64,000 bases of DNA from Rhizopus arrhizus (GCA_024220505.1 JAKZZE010000001.1:1054001-1118000), one strand, 5' to 3'. Positions 34,616 to 47,759 are shown, counted from the stretch's first letter. The notes: a model not told the origin generated them from the letters alone. Numbers and translations are program-made.

Positions 34616-35428
34616 TTAATCCTTCTTTAATGGATGAACTTGGATTTCAACAGGTTGATCTTTACGAATGATGAATATTTGAAGGTTATCACCCGTGTAA
34701 ATATCTCGTTCTGTAGCAGATGTAAATGCATCCTTTACGATTTTGATTGCTTCATCCAATTCTATGTCCTCCGTAGATACATTTTGCATATTTTTTTTTG
34801 AAACCTGATTATCCAAAAAAGGCTGAATCAATGCTGCTGCTGAACCACTTGCGCGACATTTTTCACGCTCATACGATCCAATAGCATCATAACAATAGAC
34901 TGCACCTTTACCTTCTTCATCCACACCACCCAAGACGCAGAAACTGTAATAAGGGAAAAATCTCTTTTGATATAATGTGATGGATAACATTTGTGCTAAT
35001 GCAGTACATGACATGTCTTTGTCATGAGAGAATTTATACCACTAACAAAGGCATTTGTGTCAAAATATTTGTCAATTATCGCTTATACTTTAAAGTATAC
35101 CTTGAGTCTTTGATCAAGTACTTTCTTTAACGTCAATCCATCAGCGTGAAAACCATTCATGGCGATAACCGAAGTTTCCGATAATTTGTAAGCTTTAGGT
35201 GCAAATCGTGAATTGATGTTGTAACCGGTGCTTTGTCTTGTGTCTGCAGCAACAATACAGAAATCCTTTCCCGCAATAGCTACACTTGTTCTTTAAAGAG
35301 ATGATGTTTAGTCCCCTTTTTCATTTTTGGTTTTTCCTAATTTACCCTCCGTTATCGTCATAAGGTTCAAATCTGTGTTGCATGGGTGCAGAGGTTGTTT
35401 CCATTGGGTTTACAATCATATATTCCAT
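34616..35428 (-). CDS. PRE7: 20S proteasome subunit beta-6
   Basis: A non-catalytic beta subunit of the 20S core. The exon starting at 35428 encodes MEYMIVNPMETTSAPMQHRF and then EPYDDNGGTSVAIAGKDFCI, where the GGT processing-like junction and the TSVAIAG strand are characteristic of beta-6 rather than of an active beta-1/2/5. DTRQSTGYNINSRFAPKAYK and NGFHADGLTLKKVLDQRLK follow. The last exon carries YQKRFFPYYSFCVLGGVDEE, AIGSYEREKCRASGSAA and IQPFLDNQVSKKN. Near the end is FTSATERDIYTGDNLQIFII. Three exons and about 230-240 residues are normal. It is divergent from the beta-5 gene with 152 bp between start codons. Confidence 0.92.
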
Positions 35429-35580
35429 TTTATATATAGAAGAAAGGAGAGTTGAACGCGTGGCATAAAGTTGTTAGCCAATAGATGACGCAATTCCTAA
35501 TTGAAATCCAGTTTTCAATTGACGCGTAAGTCCAGTAACTCATTTTTCTTTTTTTATTTCTTTTTCTTTTTTAAAGACAT
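35429..35580. promoter_or_regulatory. Shared divergent promoter of PRE7 and PRE2
   Basis: The 152 bp between the two proteasome start codons hold a CCAAT box (35478-35482) and two direct copies of TGACGC (35486-35491, in GATGACGCAATT, and 35520-35525, in ATTGACGCGTAA), 34 bp apart. TGACG elements are typical bZIP/CRE targets. A TTGACGC/CCAAT pair in a two-way promoter suggests co-expression of the subunits. Factor identity is inference. Confidence 0.55.
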
Positions 35581-36673
35581 ATGAATAAATTCGTTTCAAA
35601 ATATAGCTCATCGCCGCTGAGCTTACCACAAGAAGAGAGATTTGGACAATTATGTGGAAAATGGGATGCTGCTCAACAATTAGCTTTTCCTTCTTTTGAC
35701 GTTCCCGCTATTCATAATGTAAGCATAATAATAATAAGAAAGACAAGACATGCTGATATAATATTTATAGCCTGTTGATTTCTTGAGAAATGTAACTGAC
35801 GAAGAATCCCCCGAATACAAAATTAAAATTCAACATGGTACAACAACACTTGCTTTTCAATTCCAAGGAGGTGTCGTTGTTGCCGTCGATTCAAGAGCTA
35901 CCATGGGAAATTATATTTGTAAGATATACCACAAGCAACGCGATAAACAACTAACAAAAGTCATTAGCTTCACAAACTGTGAAGAAAGTAATTGAAATCA
36001 ATCCCTATTTATTGGGTACAATGGCAGGTGGTGCAGCTGATTGTCAATATTGGGAACGCGAGTTGGGAAGACGTTGTCGTTTACATGAATTAAGAAATAA
36101 AGAACGTATCTCTGTTGCAGCTGCATCAAAATTATTGGCTAACATGGTTTACTCTTATAAAGGTATGGGTCTTTCAATGGTAAGTCACTTGTCTACTTCT
36201 TACTTTCAAATCTCTCACAAAATAAAAATATAGGGTACAATGGTGACAGGCTGGGATAAAACAGTAAGAAATAGTTTAAAGTGTGCTCAAGCTTTGAATT
36301 AAAGCCGATTTTAGGGACCCAATTTGTTTTATGTAGATTCAGATGGTTCAAGATTAAAGGGTGATATTTTTTCTGTCGGTTCAGGTTCTACATTTGCTTA
36401 TGGTGTACTTGACTCTGGCTACGATTATGATATATCTGTTAAAGATGCTCTTGAGCTTGGTAGAAGATCTATTTACCATGCAACACATCGTGATGCTATG
36501 TCTGGTGGTTCAGTGAACTGTAAGTTTTTTTTGTATAATTGAAGTATACGATGTATTAACATAATAAAATAGTATATCATGTTACAGAAAATGGATGGGA
36601 TTACCATGGTAATCATGATGTTGGAGAACTTCATTGGGAATATCAAGATGAGAACGCAAAAGGCATGCAATAA
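35581..36673 (+). CDS. PRE2: 20S proteasome subunit beta-5 (chymotrypsin-like)
   Basis: The catalytic beta-5 subunit. A propeptide of about 70 residues ([20 protein letters not shown]...) ends at [20 protein letters not shown], where autocleavage before Thr exposes the nucleophile. The substrate-pocket and lysine region reads [11 protein letters not shown]. The rest is intact: [19 protein letters not shown] (the MAGGAADC is beta-5-typical), [59 protein letters not shown] and [20 protein letters not shown]. The gene has six exons. The C-terminal [20 protein letters not shown] tail matches the family. It faces PRE7 across a short bidirectional promoter. Confidence 0.94.
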
Positions 36674-36755
36674 ATAAGACATTGATGTAGATTGTGTGTG
36701 TATATTGTGTGTAAAAGGAACAAGTCAAACTAAGAAATAAATTACATCATTTTTT

Positions 36756-37776
36756 TTATTTTTCTACTGCTGATTTCATTTTCTCTGAATCAGTTGCTAA
36801 TTCTGATCTAAATGACCTTCTTCTTCTAGGATGATAAAAATCTTTTTCAGTTGATGCGGTCTGAGGACTTATTGTTGGTGACTTTATTGTATTCAATGAG
36901 GTTGTTGTGATTGTAGGAAAGTTTCGTCTGCTCAAGAGTGTTCCCTTGAAACTTCTGATTTCACTCTTGAGCGACTGAATAGCAGCATCATTGCCATCAT
37001 CGCCCTTAAATGAAGAGGAGGAATGGTATGTATAAGAGGATGTAAATCCACCATAAGAAAAATGGTTACTGTTACTGTGAGGCAATTTTGTGAAAGTATG
37101 GTGAAGGTCATCTACTGCTGACCTTAAATGTTTGTATTTATCATCCTGCTTTGTGATTGTCTTGATCGAAGACGACAATTGCAATAAATAATCTCCCAAG
37201 CTTTTTTGTTTGTTAATAAATTCTGTAAAAGTCGATTCTGTTTGTTGTTCTTTTAGCTTGCTTTCGATTCTCTTTAAAAATTTTGTATGGTCTTTGTACC
37301 GGTTGCTTTGATATCCTGCAATGGAACGAAATATTCTAGACATGTATTGCTGAAAAGAATATGATTATTTATGTCTGCATAGTGCACTTGTTTACCTTAA
37401 TTGCTATCAATAAGATGGAAGTGATACCCACGGCACCAAGGCCCAAGATAATAGCAAGTCTTGTTATTTGTTGAGTGGTTAACCTAGCTATAGTTGGTTC
37501 TGTAGAATAATAAAGAACCTGATATCTTGCTGGTACATTAGGTTTCTAAGTATTTTATTAGTTGCAATTCTTGAGGTAGCAAATATTGTCTCTTTAACCA
37601 ATTACATTTAGAGTAGCAACATGGCTCGTCTTTTCAATTTGTTTAAAAGCATATTCAATTTCTTCATCCGTTAAATTCTTCTTTTTTAAGAACTGAATCT
37701 TTTTTTCCTTATCTGCAGTTTGGACATTAGGTGAAGATAAAAAAGAAATAGCTGACTCGAGTAATTCTTTTCTCAT
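36756..37776 (-). CDS. PEX14: Peroxin-14
   Basis: Pex14 is the docking protein for Pex5/Pex7 cargo receptors at the peroxisomal membrane. Three exons are joined. The N-terminal domain MRKELLESAISFLSSPNVQT ... EKKIQFLKKKNLTDEEIEYA is the three-helix Pex5 WxxxF-binding module. A short Pro/Gln-containing stretch follows (PNVPARYQVLYYSTEP). One hydrophobic segment (RLAIILGLGAVGITSILLIA) is the membrane anchor. A coiled-coil-prone region starts at FLKRIESKLKEQQTESTF. The tail is Ser/Thr-rich and ends in basic residues (HPRRRRSFRSELATDSEKMK). About 300 residues, short for Pex14. The start codon lies 99 bp from the divergent PPG1 start, so the two share a promoter. Confidence 0.87.
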
Positions 37777-37875
37777 TAATAAAAAAAAAAAAAATAGGAG
37801 GAAAAAAAAAAAAGAGAGAGAGAGAAAAAAGATTTGTTTTATACATATATTTTTCCCCTTCTATTCATTACTATT

Positions 37876-39078
37876 ATGCCAGTGCTAGATCTTGATGCCT
37901 GTTTAGAAAAACTATATAAAAAACAACTATTAGCAGAATGTGTTATTAAAGAAATATGTGAAAGAACAAAAGAATTGTTGATGAAAGAGAGTAATGTTGT
38001 TCACATTAAAGCACCAGTAACAGTAGTCGGTGACATTCACGGGTAATAACATACAAAACAGTTACAGCAGGAAGTCTAATTAGCCTATAAAATAGGCAAT
38101 ATTATGATTTAATAGAAATATTTCGAATTGGAGGATATTGTCCTGATACAAACTATCTATTTCTTGGTAAAGTATGTTTCTCTTACTCCTTAATCTCTTT
38201 TATAGACACTGACATATGCATACATATAGGGGATTATGTGGATCGTGGGTTGTATAGTATAGAGACAATATCACTACTTATATGCTTAAAACTAAGATAC
38301 CCTGATCGAGTACAGTTGGTTAGAGGAAACCATGAATCAAGAGCAGTAACTCAAGTAAGCATAGTAGCAATCATAATGATCATTCAACTAATCTAGTATG
38401 TAGACATATGGGTTTTATACTGAATGTATGCGTAAATATGGATCAATACAAGTTTGGAAATACTTTACAGACATGTTTGATTACTTGACATTGTCAGTGG
38501 TGATTGATAATAGTATATTTTGTGTTCATGGAGGATTATCCCCTACTATCCATATATTAGACCAGATAAGAATTATTGATAGATTTAGAGGTAAATAAGC
38601 TGATATGAGTGAATATATAATAATACAAAGCAGAGATACCACATGAAGGTGCAATGGCAGATCTTGTTTGGTCTGACCCTGATCCCGAAAAAGAAGAATT
38701 TGCAGTATCTGCAAGAGGAGCTGGTTATATGTTTGGTAGTTTAGTAGTTGAAAGGTTTTTACATATGAATTCTATGGATCACATTTTGAGAGCGCATCAG
38801 CTATGTAATGCGGGATATCAAGTTTTATTCGATGATAAACTCTCCACTGTTTGGTCTGCACCTAATTATTGCTATCGATGTGGCAATTTGGCTTCTATAT
38901 TAGAGGTTGGTGTGAATGGCGAAAGATACTTTAATGTATTTGATGCCGCACCTGAAAATGAGCGTATATTGGACTCGAATGATACTTATGGAAAGGTAAC
39001 AATAGCAGCAATGTTATTTGATAGCATGCATTCTTATATATTTCATAGGAGAACGAACAAATGGAGTACTTTGTATAG
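37876..39078 (+). CDS. PPG1: PP2A-like protein phosphatase Ppg1
   Basis: A PP2A-family Ser/Thr phosphatase catalytic subunit. Family motifs occur in order: [14 protein letters not shown] (GDxHG), [17 protein letters not shown] (GDxVDRG), [20 protein letters not shown] (RGNHE), [11 protein letters not shown] (HGGLSP) and [20 protein letters not shown]. The N-terminus [20 protein letters not shown] and the phrase [16 protein letters not shown] point to the Ppg1 branch rather than PP2A or PP4. The last intron (about 38997-39049) joins GK to ENEQMEYFV, restoring the short C-terminal tyrosine-containing tail of the family. Without it the frame would run to 39118 with an unrelated end. Seven or eight short exons. 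The downstream gene starts 73 bp away. Confidence 0.88.
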
Positions 39079-39145
39079 TCGCCACTTTAAAATATTGCTA
39101 AAAATAAAGAGAGTTTAATTTTTGATTGCTTTTTCCCTTCTTTAA

Positions 39146-40513
<1,368 letters not shown>

Positions 40514-42100
40514 AAGAAAAAAGGGAAAAGAGCAGCTGCAAAAGTGACCCGCTTATTTCATGTTTTTTTTTTTTTAACAGACAATTGAGAAAAGTTTAAA
40601 CTATTTATCATACCTTTTAAGTCTTACTATTATAGAGTTTAAGAAAATTCATGTAATGAAGAAGAAAGCTATACCACTGATTATTTCAATATACAAAAAG
40701 AATAATAAAAGGGGTCTTGTCGTAAATAATGAAAGGAAATCGTGTAAATGCGCTTCAAAGTGTCAGCACTATGCTGCCAACATGTTTCAGAGTTTTTACA
40801 AACCTAAAGACTATAGGATGAATACTACAGAGATGATACATTTCTCGAAAAAATGATTGCAAGAAGTGCAGATATGATTTGTGAACCAAATACGAATCTT
40901 AGACAAAGATGGTGATATGAAGCTTTAAAGGAATAATGTGCGTTATTTTCAAACGAAATGTTATAAAAGCATAAATATTGATAAATCAGATGGACATAAA
41001 GTGTCGATAAATCAGTCAGTTTAGTTGAGTTTTTGCAAGAGATATTATACAGACAGGACATGTTGATAGACCACCATTTGATTCAATCCATTGAACTATG
41101 CTTATAGATTATAAGAACAGAAGCTATAAGGAAACGATAATACGTTCAGAGATTCATTTTGTGTATGTGATTTACTAGATTTCATTTGTTAGAAACAATG
41201 TTTGATCAGTGGTACTTCATGGCTTGAAGAACTTGTTTAACAAGATTATAAACAATCATCATTTAGTCATAATAACCATTGAACTTGATCAACTTAATTA
41301 CCGATAATTCAGTGAGAAGTAAAAGAGTTGTTGTTGGGGGGCTTAACTTCTTCAAAATACATTCACTCGATTTATAAAAGATAATTCACTTGCTGTAATT
41401 GGGTTTGTGATGATAAAATGTGCAATCTAGATTTTTAGTTGCATTTAGTGGCTCTCAATCGAATCAAAACAAAATACAAGGAATTCATAAAGGGCATAAC
41501 GCGCAAATCATACACAAGGGGAGTGAGGAGAAGGGGAGAGTTGAGGGTAACTAAAGAAACTAATGCATGATGATTGGATTTGCTGACTTTGTTCATCACT
41601 CAGCCACTATACATGATTTATATTATACTTTACATTTATATAGTAACAAGTATCGCGCTCAGTCATCCAAATTGTTCATCACTCATTCATCTTTTCCCCT
41701 AAGTAAGTCCTTACTCCCTTGATCTAACCTTTAACGACAGACTCTGAGCCAGATTAAACTTAAAGCATAACATTCTGAATCTGTTATAAGAGTACATGTC
41801 ATCCGACTCAATTTATATCTTTAGATTTTATTTGATCACTACATCTTTTACGGATGATTAGGTGTGTAACAGAGACGATATGCAAAATATTAAAGTTTAA
41901 TCTTCTTGTATGATAAATAGTTTAAGGTGTAACCAAGAAGAGTTATAGGCTATTTTATTGTCTGTTTGTATTACAGTCAAGGATGAAGAATAGGAGTCAA
42001 GATGCATGAGGAGAGAGAAAGAGACAGAGAAAAAAAAGAGAGAGAGAGAGAAGATGTGAGTGTAGTCTAAGATGATTGTGTTTTTAGTTTGAAGCTGAGA
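40514..42100. other. Intergenic region between zinc transporter and cyclin
   Basis: About 1.6 kb. A 66-codon frame at 40656-40856 holds KSCKCASKCQHYAANMFQSF but has no neighbours or splice context, and I treat it as chance. A purine-rich GAGAGAGAGA tract lies at about 42010-42060, downstream of the cyclin stop. No RNA gene was seen. Confidence 0.45.
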
Positions 42101-42785
42101 TCATAAAAATGGATACCACATGTCATTGATGGTAACGGGAATTTCTGGTTGGTACAACGTCCACAAGGGTACATCTTCTTGTAGAGAATAATCATAATAA
42201 TAATGATAATCATTATTTAATATGTTGGTTGTTGTTGGTTGAGTGAATAATAGTAATTGAATATCAAATAATACATTGCATTCCTCTGTCCACAATAAAA
42301 ATGTTTCAGGTGAAATATAAAGTGAATATCCTAATTGTTCCAATATCCTTGATTCTAATAAAACTAGTGTCTTTACAGGTATCATTGATGCATAAGACCA
42401 TTGAAGCTTTATAAAATAATGTGTGAATCATATGTAAAAACCAGTTTGCTTTGTAAATTACCATAAAAGGAGGAGGATAGTCTTCGTTGTATTTGTACGC
42501 CAATAGCAATGTAACAGTGAATAAAGAATATTCGTCCAGTTCGCTGTTATTGACTAGAAGAGATTGAACATATTTTAAACTATTGAAATGATGAGTATTG
42601 ATATGAAGATTTAGATGAGTTTACCTAGTATAAATAACAGAAGGTGGTATGTCGATAAGAGTAAATAATTTATAACAAAATAAAGATAGACTCTTTTGTT
42701 TGTCGATATCCCAATATTTATACAAAGAACATAAAACTATTGAACATAATTCTGATAACTCTTCTATTTCAGTTTTAAATAACAT
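42101..42785 (-). CDS. Cyclin-box protein (Pho80/PCL-like)
   Basis: A small cyclin of about 190-200 residues in three exons. The box reads IDIPPSVIYTSLKYVQSLLV, FTVTLLLAYKYNEDYPPPF, then LQWSYASMIPVKTLVLLESR and ILEQLGYSLYISPETFLLWT, ending EEC. The LLLAYKYxED and QW...P(V/K)T..LLE.R.LEQLGYSL motifs are those of PHO80/PCL-type cyclins, which activate Pho85-class kinases. There is no destruction box and little beyond the box except an Asn/Tyr-rich C-terminus (NILNNDYHYYYDYSLQEDVP). The leader (42786 onward) contains AAAGAAAG repeats. The partner kinase and role (phosphate, polarity or cell cycle) cannot be decided. Confidence 0.78.
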
Positions 42786-43832
42786 TTTTTAAAGAAAGAA
42801 AAAGAAAGAAAGAAAAGAGAGTTGATTAAAAATAACTTTATTTGACATACACTAAAAAAGCTGGTGACATTATAAATTAATACACACACAGTTCTGTATG
42901 ACCAAGAAAAGAGAGAAAGAGAGAAAGAGAGAAGAAAAAAGGGGCAAAAGAAATGGATTTAAAGAGGCAGTGATAAAGTGAAATTAAAGTGATTTAAATA
43001 AAGGGGAAAATAAAGAAGGTCAATAGGCTTTTGATTTGAATTCGTCTTCAATTCCTCCCTTTTCTTAATATTCTCTCCCTCTAAATGTTATCCGATGGCA
43101 CGATGATTTAATAAAAAGGTTACTGTGTCACATAACACGCGACCAAAATATTTTGATAAGATTGCTTGACCCTGCTTTATTTATTTGAATAAAAAGGGAT
43201 AGAACAGTTTATTATTTTTGTTGTATAAAAAGTAATCATTTTTTGGTAGAGAAAACGCGCAAATCTTATAATCCTACTTGTTCAGAAGAAAGAAGAAAAG
43301 GAAAAACACGTATATAAAAAAAAAAGAAAAAGAAATCTCAATCGATCTTTCTTGTACAACCAATTTCCTTTTTTTGTATTAGCCTTTAACCGTGCTTTTT
43401 TTTTTTTTTTTGATAAACTTGGGAGTTTTGTTAGGAGCTTAAAGATCTTCCAACATTTTCACCCTCTCTTTCTCCGTATCTTTTTAAACACTTTCTTTCC
43501 CCTTCTCTCTTTCCCCCCAAAAAAAGTACGCCCCACTTGAGTCACGAAAACAGTGATCAAATATCTCATATGATTTCAATCTAAACACTTGTTTGTGATC
43601 GTGGAAATCTTCTCTTTTTTCTCTCTCTTAAGATTTCCTCCTAATCATCCTGAGTAATTTTATCATAAAAAAACTCACCATAATTCTTGATCAGATAGTT
43701 TGCTTGTTCTTTCTAATTCTTCTACTTCCTTGATAGCTACTGAATAGAATGGATAGAAAATAATTTTTTTTTCCCCTTCTTGACTTATAATCAACTATCA
43801 GTGGCTCTAAGTCTACAAATAATATAATTATT
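42786..43832. other. Intergenic region upstream of cyclin and 3' of the HAP2-like relic
   Basis: Pyrimidine-rich stretches dominate (for example 43390-43530 with T17 and CTTTC repeats). The frames here are low complexity (F/S/L-rich), so I call no gene. Confidence 0.4.
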
Positions 43833-44059
43833 TCAATTTTTATGAGCATAAGATTTCCTTTCTTTATTCAGCTTACTTTGTTCTTGTATTTCAGCTCTTG
43901 GTTCCCTACGTCTTAATATGCAATCATATTGCTTGACAATCACATACAAGTGTTCTTTACTTGCTTGATCTACCTATTGAGATGAAAGGTGATATAGACG
44001 CTCCTTATTTGTACAATTTGCTGCTACTGCAATAGTAGGGTATGGAGGAGGTGAAGGCT
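43833..44059 (-). pseudogene. Truncated HAP2/NF-YA-like fragment
   Basis: The minus strand carries two blocks: 44028-44059 (SPPPYPTIA) and 43833-43973, joined by a clean 54-nt intron (GTAGCA ... CAATAG). The second block reads EHLYVIVKQYDCILRRREPR followed by AEIQEQSKLNKERKSYAHKN and a stop. This matches the subunit-interaction helix of NF-YA/HAP2 (YVNAKQYxRILKRRxxRA), but Asn-Ala is now Ile-Val. The frame stops exactly where the DNA-contacting ESRHxHAMxRPRG segment should begin. Thus a CCAAT-factor gene has lost its DNA-binding part, or an alternative exon has been missed. Only degenerate Gln-rich sequence lies upstream, to about 44215. Confidence 0.55.
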
Positions 44060-46379
44060 AAAGAAAGGGAGAAAGAGGGGAGTTAAATTACAAAAATGGT
44101 AAAAATAAATAACGTGTCACTATTGGATAACCTTATTACTGTGACTGATATAAACTCCTGGCATCTAAAGCAGGTTGCTGTTGTAGAAATACACATATGG
44201 ATAGAATGGCCTATATTGTTTTACAAGTTATATCTTTGACTACCAACAAGATACTCTACTTGTTCAGCTTAGTACAAAAAGGGATGTTTTTTTTTTTAAT
44301 CAAGATAAATCAATTTATTTGATTTATGGCAACATAATGCAAATATTCTTTTGAAATAGTGTTTTAAATATGGATTCATTTATGACCTAACTCTTAATTA
44401 TACAGTTAATTTTCAGAATAGTCCTTCTTCTGGCCATTCATTTTCTGATCAGGTTGTATTGTGCAAAAATATCTTTCTTGTTTCAAGTGTAAATCGATCT
44501 CTTACACTGCTAGGAAAGTTAATGCTCCTAAAAGCAGCAATTGGTTTAGCTAATAGTAATAGCTTGAAATCACAAGAAATTTATAACAATACCATGTCTA
44601 AATTATCAAACTATTTTTTTTTGAAAAGTACAAGAACAGTTCTGAGACGTTGAACGACAGAAAACCTGAATGTAATATAAGTGATAATACCATTTCACCC
44701 AATTCGGCGACTAGTAGACAAATTTAAACAAATATTCTCTCTGTGGCTATCAAAAAGCTAGGATTGTATTTAAAGATATCCACAAAAAAAATCATTTTTT
44801 AGCGTACAATGTGCCAAACTTAAAGAGGTTGCTTATTGAGACACAAATCAAACTTTGAAGCCGAATAGCGACAGATTGGGTATCACAATCGGGCCGGGTT
44901 TCTGTGCAACAACCACCGTCGGTTACCGACCGTAACCCGAGTCAACATCAAAAATTAGTCAACTTAACTGTAAGTGAGCTACTGGTGAACCATTATTACA
45001 TGAATCATAACAATTTCAATATCCACCCAATTTAAGTATTATGCTGCATAAGTTATGATTAATCATGAATTATCTGAAGTCAGGTGCAGTCTAGAGGATC
45101 TAAATATTATTATAATTCATAGCCACTGTGGTTACAAATAATATTTAAACTATGAGATTTAATCAAAACAATATAAAGTATGAAATCACAAGCTCCAGAT
45201 ATTTTCATGTATGTCTGACGTTGTAACTCATTTGTATGTAAATACTGTATACAATAGCTCCATCCGTCGTCAATTGAAAGTTTTGTTACTCACTTTTCTT
45301 GAAAATAAATTCGTCAAAAAAATAATTTGATTTGGTCATATCTAACATGGATATAGCGATATAAATCTATCTAGGGAGCATGTTTAAGCAGTTGCCAAAT
45401 TGTTACCTTACGAAATGTTGAACAAAATTGTTGAATAAAGAGAAATAACGTGACGAAGAGGGTGATGGCTAGAGAAACTAATAGAAATCATCTCCATTTT
45501 ATTCTTAAAAAAGACACTTGTGTATTAAAATAAAAAATACAATTCAACATACATCTTTCTTGTCGTTTTAGTTTCATTCATATCTTAAACAAATGCTACA
45601 TACTTAAAGGATTTCTAGTTGTTGTTGGAGTGAGATATATATTCGGAGATAATGGTGTTGTATTGGTGTAATTATTGCTAGCACCCACACTTGAAAAAAA
45701 AATCATCTTCTTGAACAATTACCGAAGACTGAACCATATCCTTCAGCTCAATCTGGTGTTCGCGCCAGGGATACAAATGATTGATGTAATCTATAAACAA
45801 AAGCATTTGATGCAAATGTACTGGAAGAGATATTACTGGCATGTTTTGCTACATAAGTGTCATCCGCCTTCTTAATAGCGAATATATATCCATGCGGACC
45901 TATCATTTTTGTAAATAAGTATACTATTAGGCATTTGTACTTGTTATAAATATGTATTTTAATTACCATCCCAATCCATCCCTGAAGTAAAAGCCTTGTC
46001 TGCATCAGCATTGTTAGTTCGCAGCTTAAAAAATTTGGCTGATATCACTTTATTCATCCTGATACTTTTTTCTTATTGGATTAAATATTGCTGTCATGTT
46101 TTGACATGTCAACAAGATGCAGTTGTATTATTCTAAGCTAAGTTTTTACAGATGAGCTTGAATAAGAATATATTCTGATAAGTAACTAGCATTAGACAAT
46201 AAAATATCGGTATAAATGGTTACAATGGCATGCTCAAAAATGTTTCATAATGCTTATCATTTCGGTAAACTCGAGTATAAAAGGTATGCATACATACATA
46301 GGCATTACACTCATCATCATGGATGTATGTGGCACTATATATTAATTCTTACAGTAAATACTAGTCTAACTGATCTACA
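44060..46379. other. Gene-poor region with short coding-like scraps
   Basis: Weakly coding-like pieces only. On the plus strand, SCFKCKSISYTARK near 44475 resembles a zinc knuckle of a retroelement gag. On the minus strand at about 45640-46020 are GPHGYIFAIKKADDTYVAKH and a second frame with YINHLYPWREHQIELKDMVQ. None extends into a supportable gene. No tRNA, rRNA or CRISPR was seen. Confidence 0.35.
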
Positions 46380-47545
46380 AGAGGCACTTGAAAATGGGAA
46401 AGATATGTTTTGCTGTCATGTTAACATATGGCTTTAGTACTTGCCTCCTCTTTGCCAGATCCAAAAAAGACAAAAGTAGTAAAATCAAGTTGGAACTAGA
46501 AGGCTTTAATGAAAATGAAGTTGAAAAGTACTTTTCAGCCAATAGCATTAGATCTAAGACAAAAATATGTTTTTACAGCTGTCACTAATGATGAAAACGA
46601 CTCTAGTTCAGATACGAAGATTCAGTTCAAGAGAAAGGAGATATTACACAGGTTCCTATATTAGACAAAAATATGTGGATAATTGAAGTAGAAAAAGACA
46701 TATAAGAAGCCGAAACTAGCCTTCTAAGCGCGAAAACTACATACTAAGATACCTATAAAGACTACTTGGGAAAAACACTTGAAAAATTGAACCATCTTTT
46801 TGAATTCAACGAATTCAAATCTGCACCTTTCAAATTCCATGATTATCAAGGGCGCCAGAGGGCCAATGATGAGGTGGGAAATATTCTTATCAATTGTGGT
46901 AAGGAATACAATAAAAATAAAAGGAAAAAGACAAGGCGAAATAGAGGGAGAAGAAGATCTGAAAAGAATGAAAAACAAAAGGAATACTTTGTCAAGAAGA
47001 TGCTGAGAAAAAGACGTGAAAAGGGAAAAATATCCGTCGTTGGTTGTCCTTCAAATGTAAACAATAAGAAGCTTTATCACTGATAATATCTGGGGATGAA
47101 ATGAAGAAGAAGTATAGTGTTTTCTTGAAAAAAGTCCTCTCTAGCACCACCAATATTTTGCACAACAAACTACTTGAACGACAAAACCAAATACATTGTG
47201 AACTGATAGATATAAATGAATACTTGATTTTCCAAGAATGTTTCTATTGGAATCATTATTCAATTTCATCATGACTTATTAATATGAAATAGATTTTCAA
47301 TAGCTGTTGTACAAGAAAGCTAGAAAGAAAAAGACTAGAGTATGAAGACGAGCTAGCCAATAGTATCCTGGACTTTAAAACCTGCGAAATACTTTGGCAG
47401 CGAGACATTAATACGAAAAAGAATATGCTTGATATTGCAAATTCTGCTTTCAAAAACAAAGGGCGTCTAGATGCTTTTACAAAAAAAAATCGCTGTAGAG
47501 AAAACAATGTATCTTTCAGAGATTTAGATATTTACATTATAATAG
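46380..47545 (+). pseudogene. Second decayed Fanzor/TnpB-like relic
   Basis: Blocks parallel to 31528-34186 appear in the same order. YGFSTCLLFARSKKDKSSKI lies at about 46428. FQPIALDLRQKYVFTAVT at about 46525-46586 is the RuvC-I-like block, with Asp kept but Pro-Gly lost. FKFHDYQGRQRANDEVGNIL is at about 46829-46888, matching FRFHNYQGKQKANTEM of the first relic. A Lys/Arg-rich stretch follows, and finally DFKTCEILWQRDINTKKNML at about 47373-47432, where the WxRDxN aspartate is intact. Stops and shifts break the frame several times. A LINE fragment in opposite orientation lies immediately downstream. Confidence 0.62.
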
Positions 47546-47759
47546 TAAGTTCATAGCAAGATGATTCATAGTTTCATAGAAAGTATTAATTTATTATATT
47601 TCATCATTTAACCCATCCAAATTTTCCAGTTATTATCATCAAATTATCTCAGATACTTGTTTTTTTTTATGGATGAAGATTTTAATATTGATTAAAACTT
47701 ATCAGAGTATAAGGATTAAGAGCGATACAAGTGTATGAAGCAGTGACTTATAAAAATGC

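Noticed and set aside
40656..40856. 66-codon frame with a cysteine cluster (KSCKCASKCQHY)
   Set aside because: No homology, no neighbouring exons and poor start context. It does not align with the Fanzor-like relics either.
43352..43540. 62-codon plus-strand frame
   Set aside because: Phe-rich translation of a T/C homopolymer-like tract.
44881..44975. GC-richer block with CGGTTACCGACCG near-palindrome and GAGTCAACATC, partly like 12800-12860
   Set aside because: Similarity is limited to AAATTAGTCAACT-sized words; no terminal repeats or target duplication could be shown.
45640..46020. Minus-strand coding-like scraps in two frames
   Set aside because: Frames overlap, splice sites disagree in phase, and no recognisable domain emerges, so I did not call a gene.
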